Part shown: in pieces, positions 1 through 12,728 of the stretch | Layout of the letters: every line of letters starts with the position of its first letter | Numbering within the stretch: position 1 is the first letter of the stretch | Assembly (NCBI GenBank): GCA_028023455.1 | Contig: JAQFVV010012497.1 | Coordinates: 1,490,001 to 1,554,000 of the forward strand | DNA from: Epiperipatus broadwayi | Taxonomy: Eukaryota > Onychophora > Udeonychophora > Euonychophora > Peripatidae | Direction of reading: 5' to 3' | Length of the DNA stretch: 64,000 nucleotides | The notes under the pieces: generated by a model | What the model saw: only the letters and a program-made list of their open reading frames with translations | Told to the model about the DNA's origin: nothing | Databases searched by the model: none | Made by a program: the position numbers and the translations under genes

Positions 1-1247
1 GATTGATCAGATTAATTCAAGAAATCATCTAAATGAGGATAGAGAAAATTAAAGGAAAGGTCAGCCTTGGATTGCCAAGCAGATATATATATATAAATGT
101 ATTTGCGGTTTATTAAAATTAAATACGAAGAATATAAATTTAATGTAATATGTAAATATATAGACGATTAGAAAAAATAATTTTGAAGTTAGAAATGTTG
201 GAAAGAGTATGTGTGTGTGATAGATTGCTAAGAGAATATTAAGAAAGAATTGATCAGTCATAAATATATAAGAAATAGGTATAAAGTATTTGAATTCTCT
301 CTTATAAAAAGTGAACGTGGAAAAGTATATTTAGTATATATATGCTCAACTAGTCGATATTCCATTTTCAGCCCTCCCCTTCCGTTTTTTTTTATTATTA
401 TGAGATTTTCAGTATTGAGAATCTTTGACAGAGATTATAGTAGGAATCGAAATTTTTTATAGAGTCTGTTGGATATAAAAATAAATTGCCTTATTAGCCC
501 GGCCATAATTTTGTTTCTAATTATATAGATACATGTACATTAGAAGTGTTTCCCTCCTTATGTAATCATTTAATTTTCATTAGCCTTTATTTTTTATAAT
601 TTGACTTTATAGTATTCAACTAAAAAAAAAAACACTAGCAAATTGTTTTCATCTGCATTTCTCTTCAACTTATAAATTTCTTACCTTGTTTTTCTTTTCT
701 AATATATGACACACTTTAAATGATAAATGGTGTCATGAAAAATACATTCTAAGATTGCATTCTCGTAAATTTTCACATGCTGGTACTTGCCATTTTTCTT
801 TTAAAGAGTGAGAAATAAAATGAGCTCAGTGAATTGCATCCATTGAAAGTAATTCATTTAAACAGAAATCAGGACGCATCTGGTACACCAGATAACAGCT
901 AATCAATAATAGAGATATTTCCCTTCTACAAGAACAGCACTGTAGTTGCAAACTTCTATTTCTATTAGTTTTATAAAGATAAGATTTGGGGAAGAAAAAA
1001 TATTTAAAGCTTGTTAAATTAATGATCATTAACTTTTACTGATTGATCGGAAATATCCCAGAATTTTAAGATATTTTTTGTAAAAAAAAAACTACTTAAA
1101 GTTTAGTTTGTAATCCATTCAATCTATAAAATTCTAAGTTTATCATAATTTCTTTTTAAAAATACATTTTAAAAAAAAATCTGAATATTTTTAGCAAAAT
1201 ATTTATAATATTGTCAGAGTTTTTTTTAAAAAAATAAGTTTATTTTG
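1..1247. other. A+T-rich non-coding DNA
   Basis: I see no exon, RNA gene or recognisable transposon here. Short open frames occur but are low-complexity and rich in Ile, Phe, Tyr and Lys, as expected by chance in A+T-rich DNA. Poly(A)/poly(T) runs are frequent. Confidence 0.5.
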
Positions 1248-1353
1248 TCAAGCGTTGGTGGTAGTGGTCAGCACAGCTGCCTTATAAGCAGTTGTCCCGG
1301 GTTTGCGGGTTCGTTTCCCGGTCGATGCTTTGACACATGAAAGAAAAAAAAAA
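1248..1353 (+). mobile_element. tRNA-derived SINE, family A
   Basis: A ~95-bp tRNA-like unit ends in a short A-rich tail. It starts TCAAGCGTTGG, has an A-box-like GGTAGTGGTCAGCAC and a B-box-like GGGTTCGTTTCCCGG, and closes with CGATGCTTTGACACATGAAAG plus an A run. The same unit recurs at 29558 (+), 39481 (-) and 39615 (-), and a divergent subfamily at 13938 and 25773. It is essentially a tRNA-like head plus poly(A) with no separate body. Such elements are copied by RNA polymerase III and mobilised by LINE machinery (family knowledge). Confidence 0.8.
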
Positions 1354-2760
1354 GTTTCTTTTATTCAAGCACTTCAATATAAACGATATATGTGTAGAAA
1401 GGGAAAAATTATATTAAAAAAGTTTTTGTGTTAATAATGTTCTAGAATATACAATAGTTCCTTTCCCCCATATTCTCAGATTTATCATCCATAGTTTCAA
1501 CAACCCATCGTTTAAGCAAATTTTAAATAAAATGATTAGAAATTCACAAATTTGAATTAATAACTTTCTTGTATATGCCTAGTTTTATGAGCATTGTTAT
1601 GAATTACCTGTTAATCAAATACTTCCTCTTCCGTTCAAGTGCCCATTCATCTTGCACATGATCAACCGTTTTCATATCTTATACATTTGGCATGCACTCA
1701 GTTAGACATGCAGTTGCTCTTTTTTCTGTCAATTTATTATGCTGTCTTTTCCATAAATGCTAAATTACGTTTATTTGTTATTTTTTTTGATATCTTGATA
1801 TGTGCATTTTAAAAATTAATTGTATTGTAGATGTGTTTATGTTAAACATATATATTATAAGGGATTGGTTATTATCAGTACTCAAGAAGATAAGATAACA
1901 TTCTGTAATATGTTTATTTATTTAGTATTTATCTCTATGTAATACCCAAATATTAAAAATAAAATAATAATCATATGATCATTTGTTTGGCTCATAAGGG
2001 GTGTTTACAAGCACCAAAATAATAGTTTCATTTAATGCTGTAAATTTTTTTTATATTTTTTATGTTGGAGAATTGATCCAGAAATATTTCATTCTTACAG
2101 TCCACTACATTAATCTTGCAGTACAATATAAAATGATTGAGAGTTTTCATGCAGAAGGTAGATTCACTCGTGGTTGCATTAAATCAATAAATTCTGCCAT
2201 TATTGCATAAATTGGACAATTATTCATTCTAATGCAAATAGTAATAATGTTTAAATTTTCCTTTACCCATTCAATATATAACAGTAATAATAGTAAAGGA
2301 AGAAAATTATAATAATGATGATCATGTAATATGCTTGGTTTATATGCTTATTATTTCAGAGTTGTTAACTGGAATATTTGTTGAAGTTTCTTCTAAAGTG
2401 TCAAATCTTGTGCTTGACAATATAATCTTTATGAGTAGTTCATAGAGTTTATCTTGCAGTAATGATAGAGTTTGAACATTATTTAAATCTAAGTTTAAAG
2501 ACAAAGGGGGTTTTTGTTCCATATTATTTTCAAAATCCACAGAATGTTTTTTCTTTCTTTCAAATATGAATCAACTTTTTGGAAATTAGGTCATATGGAG
2601 TTCAGTTTTAGTTTTAAATTACTAGGCTCTAAGAGATAATCCAAAATTTTAAATAATACATGACAGTAGTAAATTATAAGTGGTTTTGCATATATATAAT
2701 GTTTTTTAATAATAAAACTTAAATGTATATGTCTTTATAATAATTCACAATTTAGATTTA
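1354..2760. other. A+T-rich non-coding DNA
   Basis: No gene or classifiable repeat was recognised. Small open frames at 2001-2210 (+) and 2340-2540 (-) have low-complexity composition and match no family I know. Confidence 0.45.
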
Positions 2761-2764
2761 CTAG

Positions 2765-3290
2765 AGTTATTAACTTGCAAATAACATTTTATATCAATAT
2801 TAATCTACCATTCAGATAAAAAAAAAAGTGACTACTTTTATCTATTATCATGCTATTATATGGACAGTAAATTATTCATTGATTCTCAAAGGTAGGAAGC
2901 TTTACATTGACAATGATTTTCAATAAGTCTAGACTATGCTGAATTACTGCTACTAAATATGTAATATTTATGTAGTAATAGACACCTAAATGTATATACC
3001 AGAATAATTTGTCAAACTTATGAAAGTTATATTATATATAGGGGTTTGAACTCAGACTTTCACACAACCCTCAACCATCCATGCTATCTCATACCGCTGA
3101 TATTAATAAAAATAAACTTACAAATAATACCCACTCTCATATCAATGTTAACTACCAGACAGTTAAAAAATAAAACATTTTTATCTAACTATCATACTGT
3201 TATATAGTTAATAAATCAATCATTTTCCTCAAATGGATGAAAGCTTATATATTAACAGCGATTTTTTTTTTAAAGTTTTAATCAAATCAA
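2765..3290. repeat. Degenerate direct repeat pair (~175 bp)
   Basis: The segment near 2775-2945 recurs near 3118-3290, about 350 bp downstream in the same orientation, with many substitutions. Shared landmarks in order are AACTTRCAAATAA, ATATCAAT, a poly(A) stretch, TTTTATCTA, TATCAT then CTRTTATAT, and GGAAGCTT or GAAAGCTT, then TTAACA or TTGACA. A family B fragment lies between the copies. Confidence 0.5.
3040..3105 (-). mobile_element. Family B repeat, tRNA-like end only
   Basis: The plus strand reads GGGGTTTGAACTCAGACTTT and continues through a CATGCTATCTCATACCGCTGA stretch. The minus strand therefore carries a B-box-like GAGTTCAAACCCC. It matches the tRNA-like end of the longer copies at 5458, 23640, 62236 and 63067. 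The rest of the repeat is missing here. Confidence 0.6.
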
Positions 3291-4143
3291 TTCATAATTT
3301 TAAATTATTACATATTACTTGCACTTTTTTTTTATTTTAAAAAAAATCAATTATCTTTCCCCAAGAGAATCTGAAATGATAAACCTGCTTTTCATTTGAT
3401 CCACTAACAGACATACATGAGTAACTTCTTTCAAATAATATAAAATCTATTACAAGTGATTTATTATTTTTGTGTTATTTCTATTGAAACTATTAGTAAT
3501 AAATGTAATCATGTTGAGAATTCAAATAAATGGTTTAAAACTACCAGTTTTGAGATACTTCATTCTAATCTCATCAAATTTAAGACTTCTATTCTTTCTT
3601 GTATGTTTGTATATGAGATATATTAACATAAAATAGTTCATTGCTAATAAAATGCCTCTTCAGATCTCTCCATAAACGGATAATGAAGAGAGAACAAGTC
3701 TAATAAATATTTCTGCTTTTTCTTTTTGTTTTACCTTTTATCTAGTAATAACTACATATCCATTTACTGACTAATAATTGGTTGGTTATCTAGCTTAACA
3801 GTGATCCAAAATCCTAAGAATACTTGGAAAGTATTACTTTTAAAAATTCCAAGTTTTATCTGAATTCAAATCCAGAATTTCCAGCATGTTTATTTTTAAC
3901 TTAAAATATTTTTTTAAAAAGCAACATTAGTTCTTATATGAGCTCAAACTTTTAGCCTTCTGTTACATATTTATATACCAAAAAACTTTACAATGCTAAT
4001 AACATGTTACTTATACAATTATTGTTTCTACAAGATATATAGCATTGGACAAAAAAACATGGAACATTATGTCTTGATAATATACCTTGACCCTAAGAAG
4101 GATAGGATACAAATAAAAACATAACTTTTTTATATATAAACTG
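3291..4143. other. A+T-rich non-coding DNA
   Basis: No gene or classifiable repeat was recognised between the direct repeat pair and the foldback element. Confidence 0.4.
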
Positions 4144-4718
4144 ATAATATTCAATATTATTTACTAAATGCAGAGATCACATAAACGAGAAAGGATTTCT
4201 ACCTTTAATATATATTCTGTACTGATCTTATAATAGCTCAACAATGCCATGTTGAGTACTGAGGATACTCTCAAAATCAGGCATAAGATAGAGACTTTTT
4301 TAAAGATAAGTCATTAAACTACATTCTAATTATAGAGTCCAATCTAAAGCATCTCAGTTTAGTAAATAATATTTCTAATAATTTGTAATATTAACTTATA
4401 GTAAATTGGAAAAATTTCACGAATGTTAATATATGAAAGAAAATAATGGATGTAAAAGTGAATAAAGAAATATCTTCACACTCTCAAACTGAGATGCTTT
4501 AGATTGGCCTATATAATTAGAATGTATGTTTAAAGATAAGAGCAATTCTCATTTTTAAAAAGTCTCTATTTTATGTTTGAGTTTGAGATTATCCTCAGCA
4601 CTCAACATGATAATATTGAGCTATTATAAGATCAATATAGTGCATATATTAAAAGTGGAAATCCTTTCTTTTTTATTGCATATGATCTTTATGCTTAGTA
4701 AATAATATTGAATATTAC
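4144..4718. mobile_element. Foldback (palindromic) element with ~220-bp arms
   Basis: The left arm (about 4144-4365) is repeated in reverse complement at about 4485-4718. Paired landmarks include AATATTCAATATTATTTACT at both ends, GATCTTATAATAGCTCAA, CATGTTGAGT.CTGAGGATA, and CAATCTAAAGCATCTCAGTTT near the hairpin centre. The spacer is about 120 bp and no open reading frame is conserved. The structure is that of a foldback or long-TIR MITE, and flanking TA is consistent with a TA target. No transposase is encoded. Confidence 0.75.
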
Positions 4719-5457
4719 ATATGTAATAGTTCGTATTCCCTTAGGGAATGAAAATGAACACACTTAACTATGATCAGACCTGGTCTTCATGTAGGATGCC
4801 ATGAATGATGTGATAAAAATCTAATCCATGATTGTATCTATTTCAGATGTGATAATTTAATGTTTAAACATTCAGTACAGATACAACTTAGACCAATGCA
4901 TCCAATCTTCATCTCTCTTTATTATTGCATTATGCTCAGTATTCAAACTCAGGGTTAATTTTACACTTAACTCTCTTCAGGGATGATTTGATATCCCATA
5001 ACAATAATAATACTTTTATATAAGTTTGATACATTCTCAAAATTCCTTCCAATCAAGTTCTCATGATGTTAAGTCAGGATGATATGTATATGTGGATATA
5101 TGTATTCCAATTTTGTGGATATATGTATTCCAATTTTATTTTATTATGAAAATAAATTAATTTAAATAAATCAGAGACCTCCTTAAATTTAAAATAAATT
5201 TAGCAATATTTATTAATTGAAAACAATTTAAATTTATCTTTACATAACAAAAATTTTGATTATGAGTGTTTTACATACATTTCTAACACATTAGTATATA
5301 CATTTTAAAATTATACCTCCCCATATCCCATAGTAGATATGTATCATAACACGAACAATATTTGATAGGTTGTAAAAATAAATAAAATTATATAATTCCA
5401 AAGATTATGATAACTCTAGCTAACTAAACTTAAATTAAACAAAATAAATATAATAGA
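4719..5457. other. Unassigned A+T-rich DNA with a small tandem duplication
   Basis: Nothing gene-like was seen. The only clear structure is the 23-bp duplication at 5092-5137, listed separately. Confidence 0.4.
5092..5137. repeat. Perfect 23-bp tandem duplication
   Basis: A unit beginning GTGGATATATGTATTCC occurs twice head to tail (5092-5114 and 5115-5137) without mismatch, which indicates a recent slippage or local duplication. Confidence 0.85.
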
Positions 5458-5800
5458 CAGGGTATGAGCACAGACTTTCACATATCCCACCACTCTCCAC
5501 ACTATCTCATAACACTGACACACCTGAACACGCATATGTCAAAAAGATAAATAATCACCAATATACGTATTTCATGCTAAACCAGCAATCATCAGTTGGT
5601 CCAGATTACCATCTCTACACATATATGCTACAAGTGCTCAGCTATATATTAAGACAGCAAATCCTCCTACTTTAATGGACATGGCTTCAATCTACTCCAC
5701 ACTCCAACTCTTCAACTGTCCATCCAATTGAAAATCTGATGATGGAATGCTCAAAGGCCACCCTGAGGCCAAGATTATTGTCACACCCATTGTAATATCC
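5458..5800 (-). mobile_element. Family B dispersed repeat, nearly full copy
   Basis: This copy aligns through its whole length with the one at 23640-24010. Landmarks on the plus strand are the tRNA-like stretch CAGACTTTCACA..CTATCTCAT, then AAAAAGATAAATAATCACC, TTTCATGCTAAACCAGCAATC, ATCAGTTGGTCCAGATTACC, TTTAATGGACA and AAAATCTGATGATGGAATG. Read on the minus strand, the ~270-bp body comes first and the tRNA-like module with its B box comes last, followed by an A+T-rich tail. Confidence 0.75.
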
Positions 5801-6882
5801 AATCCTTTTGAGGAAATTACATTTTCATTAAGATCTCCCATTTATGTATGGTCCCTATCATTGAAAGAAAAGACCTTTCATCCAAGAATATGCCTAATGC
5901 CATTTTTACTTGTTAATTTTTTTCATTCTGCAGAAAGGAAGTTGCATGATCAATAAGAATGACTTTTAGATACTATTGATCTGCAAATTATAAGTTGAAC
6001 TCTTGAAATCAGCTTTCCTAATAGACTAGACTGTAATTAGTTTTGAAAAGGCATCATATGCTGCTAGTGAATGGAAATTAATATTATATAAAAGAGATTA
6101 GTTCATAAAAAAACTGACATCATTGATCACGGAAAATTTATTTCTCATATATGTCAATTCCATTTATATTTTATTATTCACTTCAACAAAATTTTATTCT
6201 AGCTTGATTTACAGAGGAGGAATATATATTTTCTCTTGGAAATTCACAACACTTCTTTTCTAGAACAAATGAAATGTTTTTTTTAACAAAATGGCTTTTC
6301 CTCTACCTACTGATATACAGTGCTTAGAGTAAATTTGTTATAACCCTTAGATTTTTTAATTCTGATACTTAACTTTTTAAAAATAAGTTCAATATTGTTT
6401 TGTGATTTCTTAATATTTACACCTCAGAGAAGATTTATTTTCACTATAAAGAATAGTTAATTTAGCTTTGAAAAGGCATTGTACAACCCATTCTCATACA
6501 CAATGAATTCATGACTCAGAGCCTTGTGAATAACTTCCTTACAAAATTCAAAGTTATTTTTTTGAGAGAAGTATTCTTTGAATTTACTATATTGTAATAA
6601 AATTCAATTCTTTAATTTTGAGATTAGGAGTTTAGTTGCCTTCTTAGATAAATTCCTATCATAAACGAGTTCGTTCAGATATCTTTCTAATTGGAAATGT
6701 TTGAGAAGGACAAATAGGAATGATAGATTTGATTTTGATGTTCTTCCTTTATGATATATTCCAGCTTTATTTAACTCTTCATCACTTTACATGTCTTGGA
6801 AAATTTGTTATCAGAAGTACAGCATTATATGAATTGGTTTTATTAGAGATAGTAGATTAGGGTTGTATTTATATATTGGACT
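5801..6882. other. A+T-rich non-coding DNA
   Basis: No exon, RNA gene or recognisable transposon was seen. Confidence 0.4.
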
Positions 6883-7080
6883 ATTTCCATCATCTAATAT
6901 AAGTATTGAATGTTTTTTTAAAAAAATTAACTTTATTTAAATATTCCAAATACATTCAAATACTGATAGTAATAGCATACACCTATGTATTATTACTGAC
7001 ATTTGAATGTTCATGGAATATTTAAATAAAGTTAAATTTTTCTAAAAACCTTCAATACTTATATTAGATGATGGAAATAT
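6883..7080. mobile_element. Palindromic MITE (~200 bp)
   Basis: The segment is a near-perfect inverted repeat. The left arm reads CTATTTCCATCATCTAATAT then AAGTATTGAATG, and the right arm ends CAATACTTATATTAGATGATGGAAATA. Central parts pair through TTTATTTAAATATTCCA and TGGAATATTTAAATAAA. A related half copy lies at 12456-12540, so it is a dispersed family. It has no coding capacity. Confidence 0.75.
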
Positions 7081-10069
7081 TCAATACATAGAACTAAAAT
7101 ACCATCATGAAGCAGAAATAGTAATCTGTTATGTTATTTTCTCTAAATCTTGAATAGTAAATAGGATATGATACAGACCATTTAAACTTTATGTAAATAA
7201 TTGTGAATGTATCACACAACAAGCGTGAGGGAATCACTTTATCTCATATACTTCATATTTTGGTCTGGAGCACAGCAATAAAGTGGGGAAATGGCAAATA
7301 TCATCACCCCATTTGAATAATCAAAAACAATGATAAATATAAATGAATAAATATAAAAGGGGCACAAGATAATCAGCATAGAATAAAATAATTATGTCAA
7401 TTATAGGCTACAACAATTATATCACCAGCATTACACAAGAATAATCAACAGTGATCTTTTAAAAGAAATTCTATATCAAAACGATAACTAATTATTTAGC
7501 CAATGCAAAACTGAGGGCATGATATACAAATAATTACCTGCAGGCATATACACTTAATTGTTAAAATATTGTAATAAAAAATTATGGAATCCTGATACAT
7601 TCTGATTGTCATCAATGCTCTGGCCATGTGGTACCATGAATGTATTGACCAACTATCAACTAATTTCTAATCTATTAAAAAATAAAATGCAGTGAATGGA
7701 CTTTAAAGGTGATCTTTGCACTACTCAGAGAGTGATCTGAATGATCAAACATGAATCTAAACCCCACATATAAATGAATTAACTATTATTGCTCTAGAGC
7801 TAGCTCAGAATCAAAGGACTCTAGTGACTGTGACAATGAGTAAGAGAATATATATACTTAATCTACTTTAATTTAAATAGTCTTAGTGAGATAATGAAAT
7901 TAAATCACCCACAGTACCAATTCATAGAACAGAAAGCTGGAGGAATAATATATTAAGACTCCTATTTTTAAACAATTATTTAATGAAGTTAATAAATAAT
8001 TAAGAAAATTGAGAAAAGATGTAATAATATGATAATTCCAAATCTAATACATTTTATCAAATATATATGTATGTAATTTCACATAGCAAAACCAGATACT
8101 TTCTGCCCTTTTTAAATAATCAAATCTGGAAAATAGCATTTCACTTTAAGTGATAAGAAAATTTTAAATTAGCTTAGGCCCTCTTTTCCTTTTTTACATT
8201 ATGGAGGTAAAATAAAATAAAAGTATGTTTCAACAAAAAAAAAAACTTAAATAAAAAATTTTCTTTACTAATAATTATTATAGATGTTAAAAAAATATTT
8301 AGAAATGAAGTTATATAAATAAAAATATGCACATAAACTATACCTTATTTGGTTGGTTTCACTTTTTTAGTCCTTTTGTAGTTATCTTTCTTGTAAGCTC
8401 AAATTGTTGAGTTTAAAGAATCCTCTTTTTTCTAGAAGTTCTATTAACCTTTTCTTTTATAGGTTAAGTTTCCATTATGATAATTTTTCATCAACACAGT
8501 TTTCAAGGGTAATGTACACATTTAATTTTATCTATTTTACAATATAATAAGTTGCATTTCAGGCTAGCATGGATTGAGACAACTATAACTTTTGAATAGA
8601 AACAAGCCTTGTTGAAGATTTCTTTAGAAATATTGTATAATTTACAGTGAAATGGATATATAGTGAAGCTTAGTGATGCTCAACTTCTAGCTAACATTTA
8701 GTGCATGGGTTTTTTCAAATCCATATTAAGAAATATTTTTTAAAACTAATAATGAGATTAGGCTTACTTTAGGCTAAAAAAATAATTTCTCATTGATTTC
8801 TTCACAGCTGGGATCTACTGCTCTTTTTCTTTCAAAAGCTGAATCAAGAATGTCTATTATTCACAAGACACTGAGGTTTACTGTTTAATTTACACCTTAA
8901 TTTTTTGGAATACTCATCTTCTATCCAATCACATTATTTTAGACATGACAGCATTAAACCCTGATAAATGTGTATTTTTACAAAGAGTTATTTCTCTTCT
9001 TTGTTTTATTTTAATAAAAAAATCTAATCATAATTATCAAAATTCTCTAATTATTTTTCCTTTTTTTTTCATAACTACCCCCAAAAAGTATAATCCTTTA
9101 ATTACCCTTTCATTTAAATCACATTGTCTTTTGTTTTAGACAGATGAAAAGAAAAGAAAAAATAACTTTAATTAAAACACTATTTCTTAACAAAAATATT
9201 AAAACCATATTTTTTTTTCTTTAAAAAATTTGACAAACAGTACATAAAATTTTACTTATTTATCTCATTATTTTTTAAAAAGTTAAAACTGATCAATAAA
9301 TTACTGAAGAGAGGGAACAAAAAAAATATTTGTCCTATTACTTTTAAAAAAAAATTAAAACTAGTAGATAAACGAATTACTCAGAAGAGGGGGAAATTAT
9401 CTTATTTTTTATACTTTTTCTCTCTCTTTTACAACTAATCTTAAACTATTAATATTCAGATTCTTATTATTTACAATATGTTTGGAATCTCCATATTATT
9501 ATTTAAGAAATGAAAATCTTTAAATAAGTTAATACCTGTTATTATAGCAAAATAAATATTCCCATTTCCCCATTCTAATTTTATTTATTTCAATACATTT
9601 ATAATATTTGACATGTCCAGAGTTGGCTTCTGTCTACAATATTACAATATCTTGATTAAAGTTTATAGATTTGTTTTTTTTTTTTACTAATGGTGTAAAA
9701 TTTTCTAGGTTTTAAAAATTATTTCATCAGATACTTAGGGAAAAGGAAATGGGATAATTATGATAGTTTTCTGGCATGTCAAAGCATTAAATTAATACTA
9801 TTGGAAAATTAATAAAAATATTGATTGAGAAAAGAGAAATCATACTAGATGATTACACTGATATTTACTGGATGAATTTGGACTGTTCTTTATACAAAAG
9901 GATAGTCTTATATCTGAACATGTATAAATATGTTTTATCCTGAATCGACTCCTGCTTTGATTAAATTTATCTTGTCAGCATTATCAGATTTTTCTTCCAG
10001 AAATGAATGAACTTACAATTTTTCAGAATTTTTTAAAATTTAATATTAATATAATACTATTTTATTGCA
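7081..10069. other. A+T-rich non-coding DNA
   Basis: I recognise no gene, RNA or classifiable repeat. Homopolymer runs are common (for example near 8235, 9061 and 9675). The small open frame at 8945-9139 is low-complexity. Confidence 0.4.
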
Positions 10070-10091
10070 CAACAGCAGCAACAACTATAAC

Positions 10092-10153
<62 letters not shown>

Positions 10154-10168
10154 CAACAACAACAGCAG
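10070..10168. repeat. (TAA)n microsatellite with CAA/CAG flanks
   Basis: A run of about 20 TAA/ATA triplets is bordered by CAACAGCAGCAACAAC on the left and CAACAACAACAACAGCAG on the right. An open frame runs through it only because the triplet repeat encodes poly-isoleucine and poly-threonine; it is not a gene. Confidence 0.95.
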
Positions 10169-12455
10169 GTTTATTGTTATGGATTTTATAAAAAGTTTAA
10201 GTATTGGAATTATCAGTTAGATTGCAATCCATGGATCTTGAGCCATTGCATGAACCACACAAAACTTTTTATCTCATGATCATTCTAAATGACAAAAATA
10301 TAAATATAGTGTCATGAGAAAATTAAATTTGATTGAAAAACCCTGAATTTATCTTTGATTTAGTAGCAAAAAGTATATATGGAATATTTATCAAAATCGT
10401 TTGGACAAATTACTGTTGACACATATTTCTTTTATAGTTATTTTTTATTGGATTAATAAATGAAAAGTGTTTTATGCTATTTGAGTTAGATAGCTGGATT
10501 GGAAGACAAGGATGTCTGAAAATTTCAGATTTTCTACTCAATAGTAATACATTAGATAAAGTGCTAGGCTTATCCTAGTATTTTTAATCTAATGCTTGAA
10601 TATCCTGGCACCTCACTGATGATGCCAGAAGCAAAAACCGGTCTGGGGTTGAAGATATTTTCAAAGCTTGTTAAGAGCTTATTTTTCAAGCTCTATATAT
10701 AACATTTGTAAATACAAACTTTATTAAATTAAGTTGTGTGACATCTGACTTGATTTTTTATCATACAATTTATTGTGAAAGTGCCAAATTTACTGCACTA
10801 TATTCATGTGATTAAAGTATACATGGTAAAATTAAAATTATAAATATATAATTTAGATTAGTACAGAATTTGATCATTGTTCACACTACTGACCATGTTT
10901 CTGAATTAAATGAGATAATGAAATTTTATATTTGTGCAACCACAACTTTAATTAAGCGCATGTGTAGAATTCTAACTCTAATCTTTATTTTTCTCTCTTT
11001 CTTTGTTCTTTTTATTTTTTGCTTTTCTTTGTTTGTTTTGCTTTTTTCATCTTCTGGAGTTAGAATCTCCACACTCATTTAGAAATGATGCTAATACTGT
11101 ATTATAATATTTTATAAATAAGAATAATAATAGTTATGATTTCCAATAATATGAAAATTGTTTTATTAATCTTTCAAAAAATACTAATGCCTTCTTAGTA
11201 AAATTAGACTGAAATAATTTTTGTGCAATTAAATAAAATTGATTCAGTAATTTTGGTTTTTAGGCACTATTTTTAAGTATATTTATGGTATCAAATTAAA
11301 ATGTATCACTTCATTTTTAAAAATAGATTATTCTTTTATTAGTAAAAGTATTATTATTATTATTAATAAAATAATTTAAGAAACACTTTTTTTATTTATA
11401 AAGATATTCAGATTTGTTTTATAAATAAATTATACTATTTTTATGTTTTCAAATAACGTATTATTTAAATTTTTTATTGCTTTGCTTTCATTTAAGCCAT
11501 TTGCTGTAATAGTTAATAAAATTTCTCATTGTTTGTATTGGTCACAATTATTGAAAATATTTGTTTTTCAATCATGGTTTATTCACTAAAGATATTATTT
11601 TCATGACTCTTTTGTAAATAAATTATATTATTTTCACGCTTTCAAACATATTAGATTATTTTTATATTTTTCTTTTACAAAAACAATGAAAATTATCGAT
11701 TAATTTATTTTTGTGCACCTTGGTATGTGAATGATGGTTCCACCAAATAGACAGTATGAATATACAAATAACAGCAAAAATTGGTTAATCAAAATTCCTT
11801 GTTTTTTGAATTTATCATAATTTAAAAGCTTTGTTAATAAACAAAATGTTTTTATTATTAAAATAATAAAAGAATTATTTAAGAAGCCATTTATATGAAA
11901 AAATGGAACAAAAAGTGCTATTACTTTTGAATATTTTGAATTAATAATTTCTGTTACATAATGTAAAGACTTTTAAAAGTCCACTGCAGGACACAGGCTT
12001 ATCCAGTGGCCTTCCATAGAAGGATAGTAAAGACAAAGATATTAATCACTAGGTTTGCCAATTGTAGCACAATATGTGTTTAAACAGTTTTCCTTATTTA
12101 TTTTACTCTCTCTAAGAATATCTAAATATTTATTGATCAATATTGATTAGTTAGCTTGATTGGTTATGGTCCAACTGTCTAAAAACAAATTTATAAGCTT
12201 TCCAAATTTTTATTGACCAACATTCAACCATCTATTATAAGATCATTCATTGTTATATATATCAATAATATTTTGAAAATATTTATTGATATCACATAAC
12301 ATTGTTTAGCAGCATTGTTTATACTTTTCTAAAATGTTTGTTCTTATACAAAGTTGATGCTGTACCTGAATAGAATATATTAAAAGGGCTGCATGTGATC
12401 GTGGTGTTTATTGAAAATTTGTGATGATGGCATATTGCTTATAGGTTATCTTTTG
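10169..12455. other. A+T-rich non-coding DNA
   Basis: No gene was recognised. Near 10605-10650 there is a slightly G+C-richer patch with CACTGATGATGCCAGAAGC followed by AAACCGGTCTGG, which looks like a worn repeat fragment but could not be assigned. Near 11975-12030, TCCACTGCAGGACACAGGCTT resembles the 3' end of the RTE element at 49640, weakly. Confidence 0.35.
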
Positions 12456-12540
12456 GCTATTTCCATAATCTAATATAATTGTTGAATGTTTTTAGAAAAT
12501 TCACATTTTATTTAAATTTTTCAAATACATTCAACTGTTA
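12456..12540. mobile_element. Half copy of the 6883 palindromic MITE
   Basis: GGCTATTTCCATAATCTAAT then ATAATTGTTGAATG and an A+T tract through CAAATACATTCAA match the left arm of the element at 6883-7080. The right arm is absent. Confidence 0.6.
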
Positions 12541-12599
12541 TAATAGTTCACAAGTTAATATATAACACATTGTTTCAAGTGATATTATTTTCATCTCAT

Positions 12600-12728
12600 T
12601 TTCAGGTATTGCTGACCTAACTAATAACTAATAACAGTACCAGAAGGAGAATCAAACCTGAGATTTTTAGTTTTGTGAATACTGAATTTAAGGTCATTCT
12701 CTAACCAATTAAGCTACTCTGTCAAAGG
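12600..12728 (-). mobile_element. tRNA-derived SINE (distinct family)
   Basis: Read on the minus strand, the segment begins near 12725 with an A-box-like AGCTTAATTGGTTAGAG and about 30 nt on has a B-box-like GGTTTGATTCTCC, then a TAATAACTAATA-type A+T tail. The spacing is that of a tRNA. Its sequence differs from family A, so it comes from another tRNA. It is not an intact tRNA because the acceptor stem is not evident. Confidence 0.6.

Noticed and set aside
10003-10191. Open frame encoding poly-Ile and poly-Thr.
   Set aside because: It is the (TAA)n microsatellite read in one frame.
10605-10650. CACTGATGATGCCAGAAGC with AAACCGGTCTGG, resembling a motif seen in repeat 3' ends of many animals.
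   Set aside because: Too short and isolated to assign to an element.
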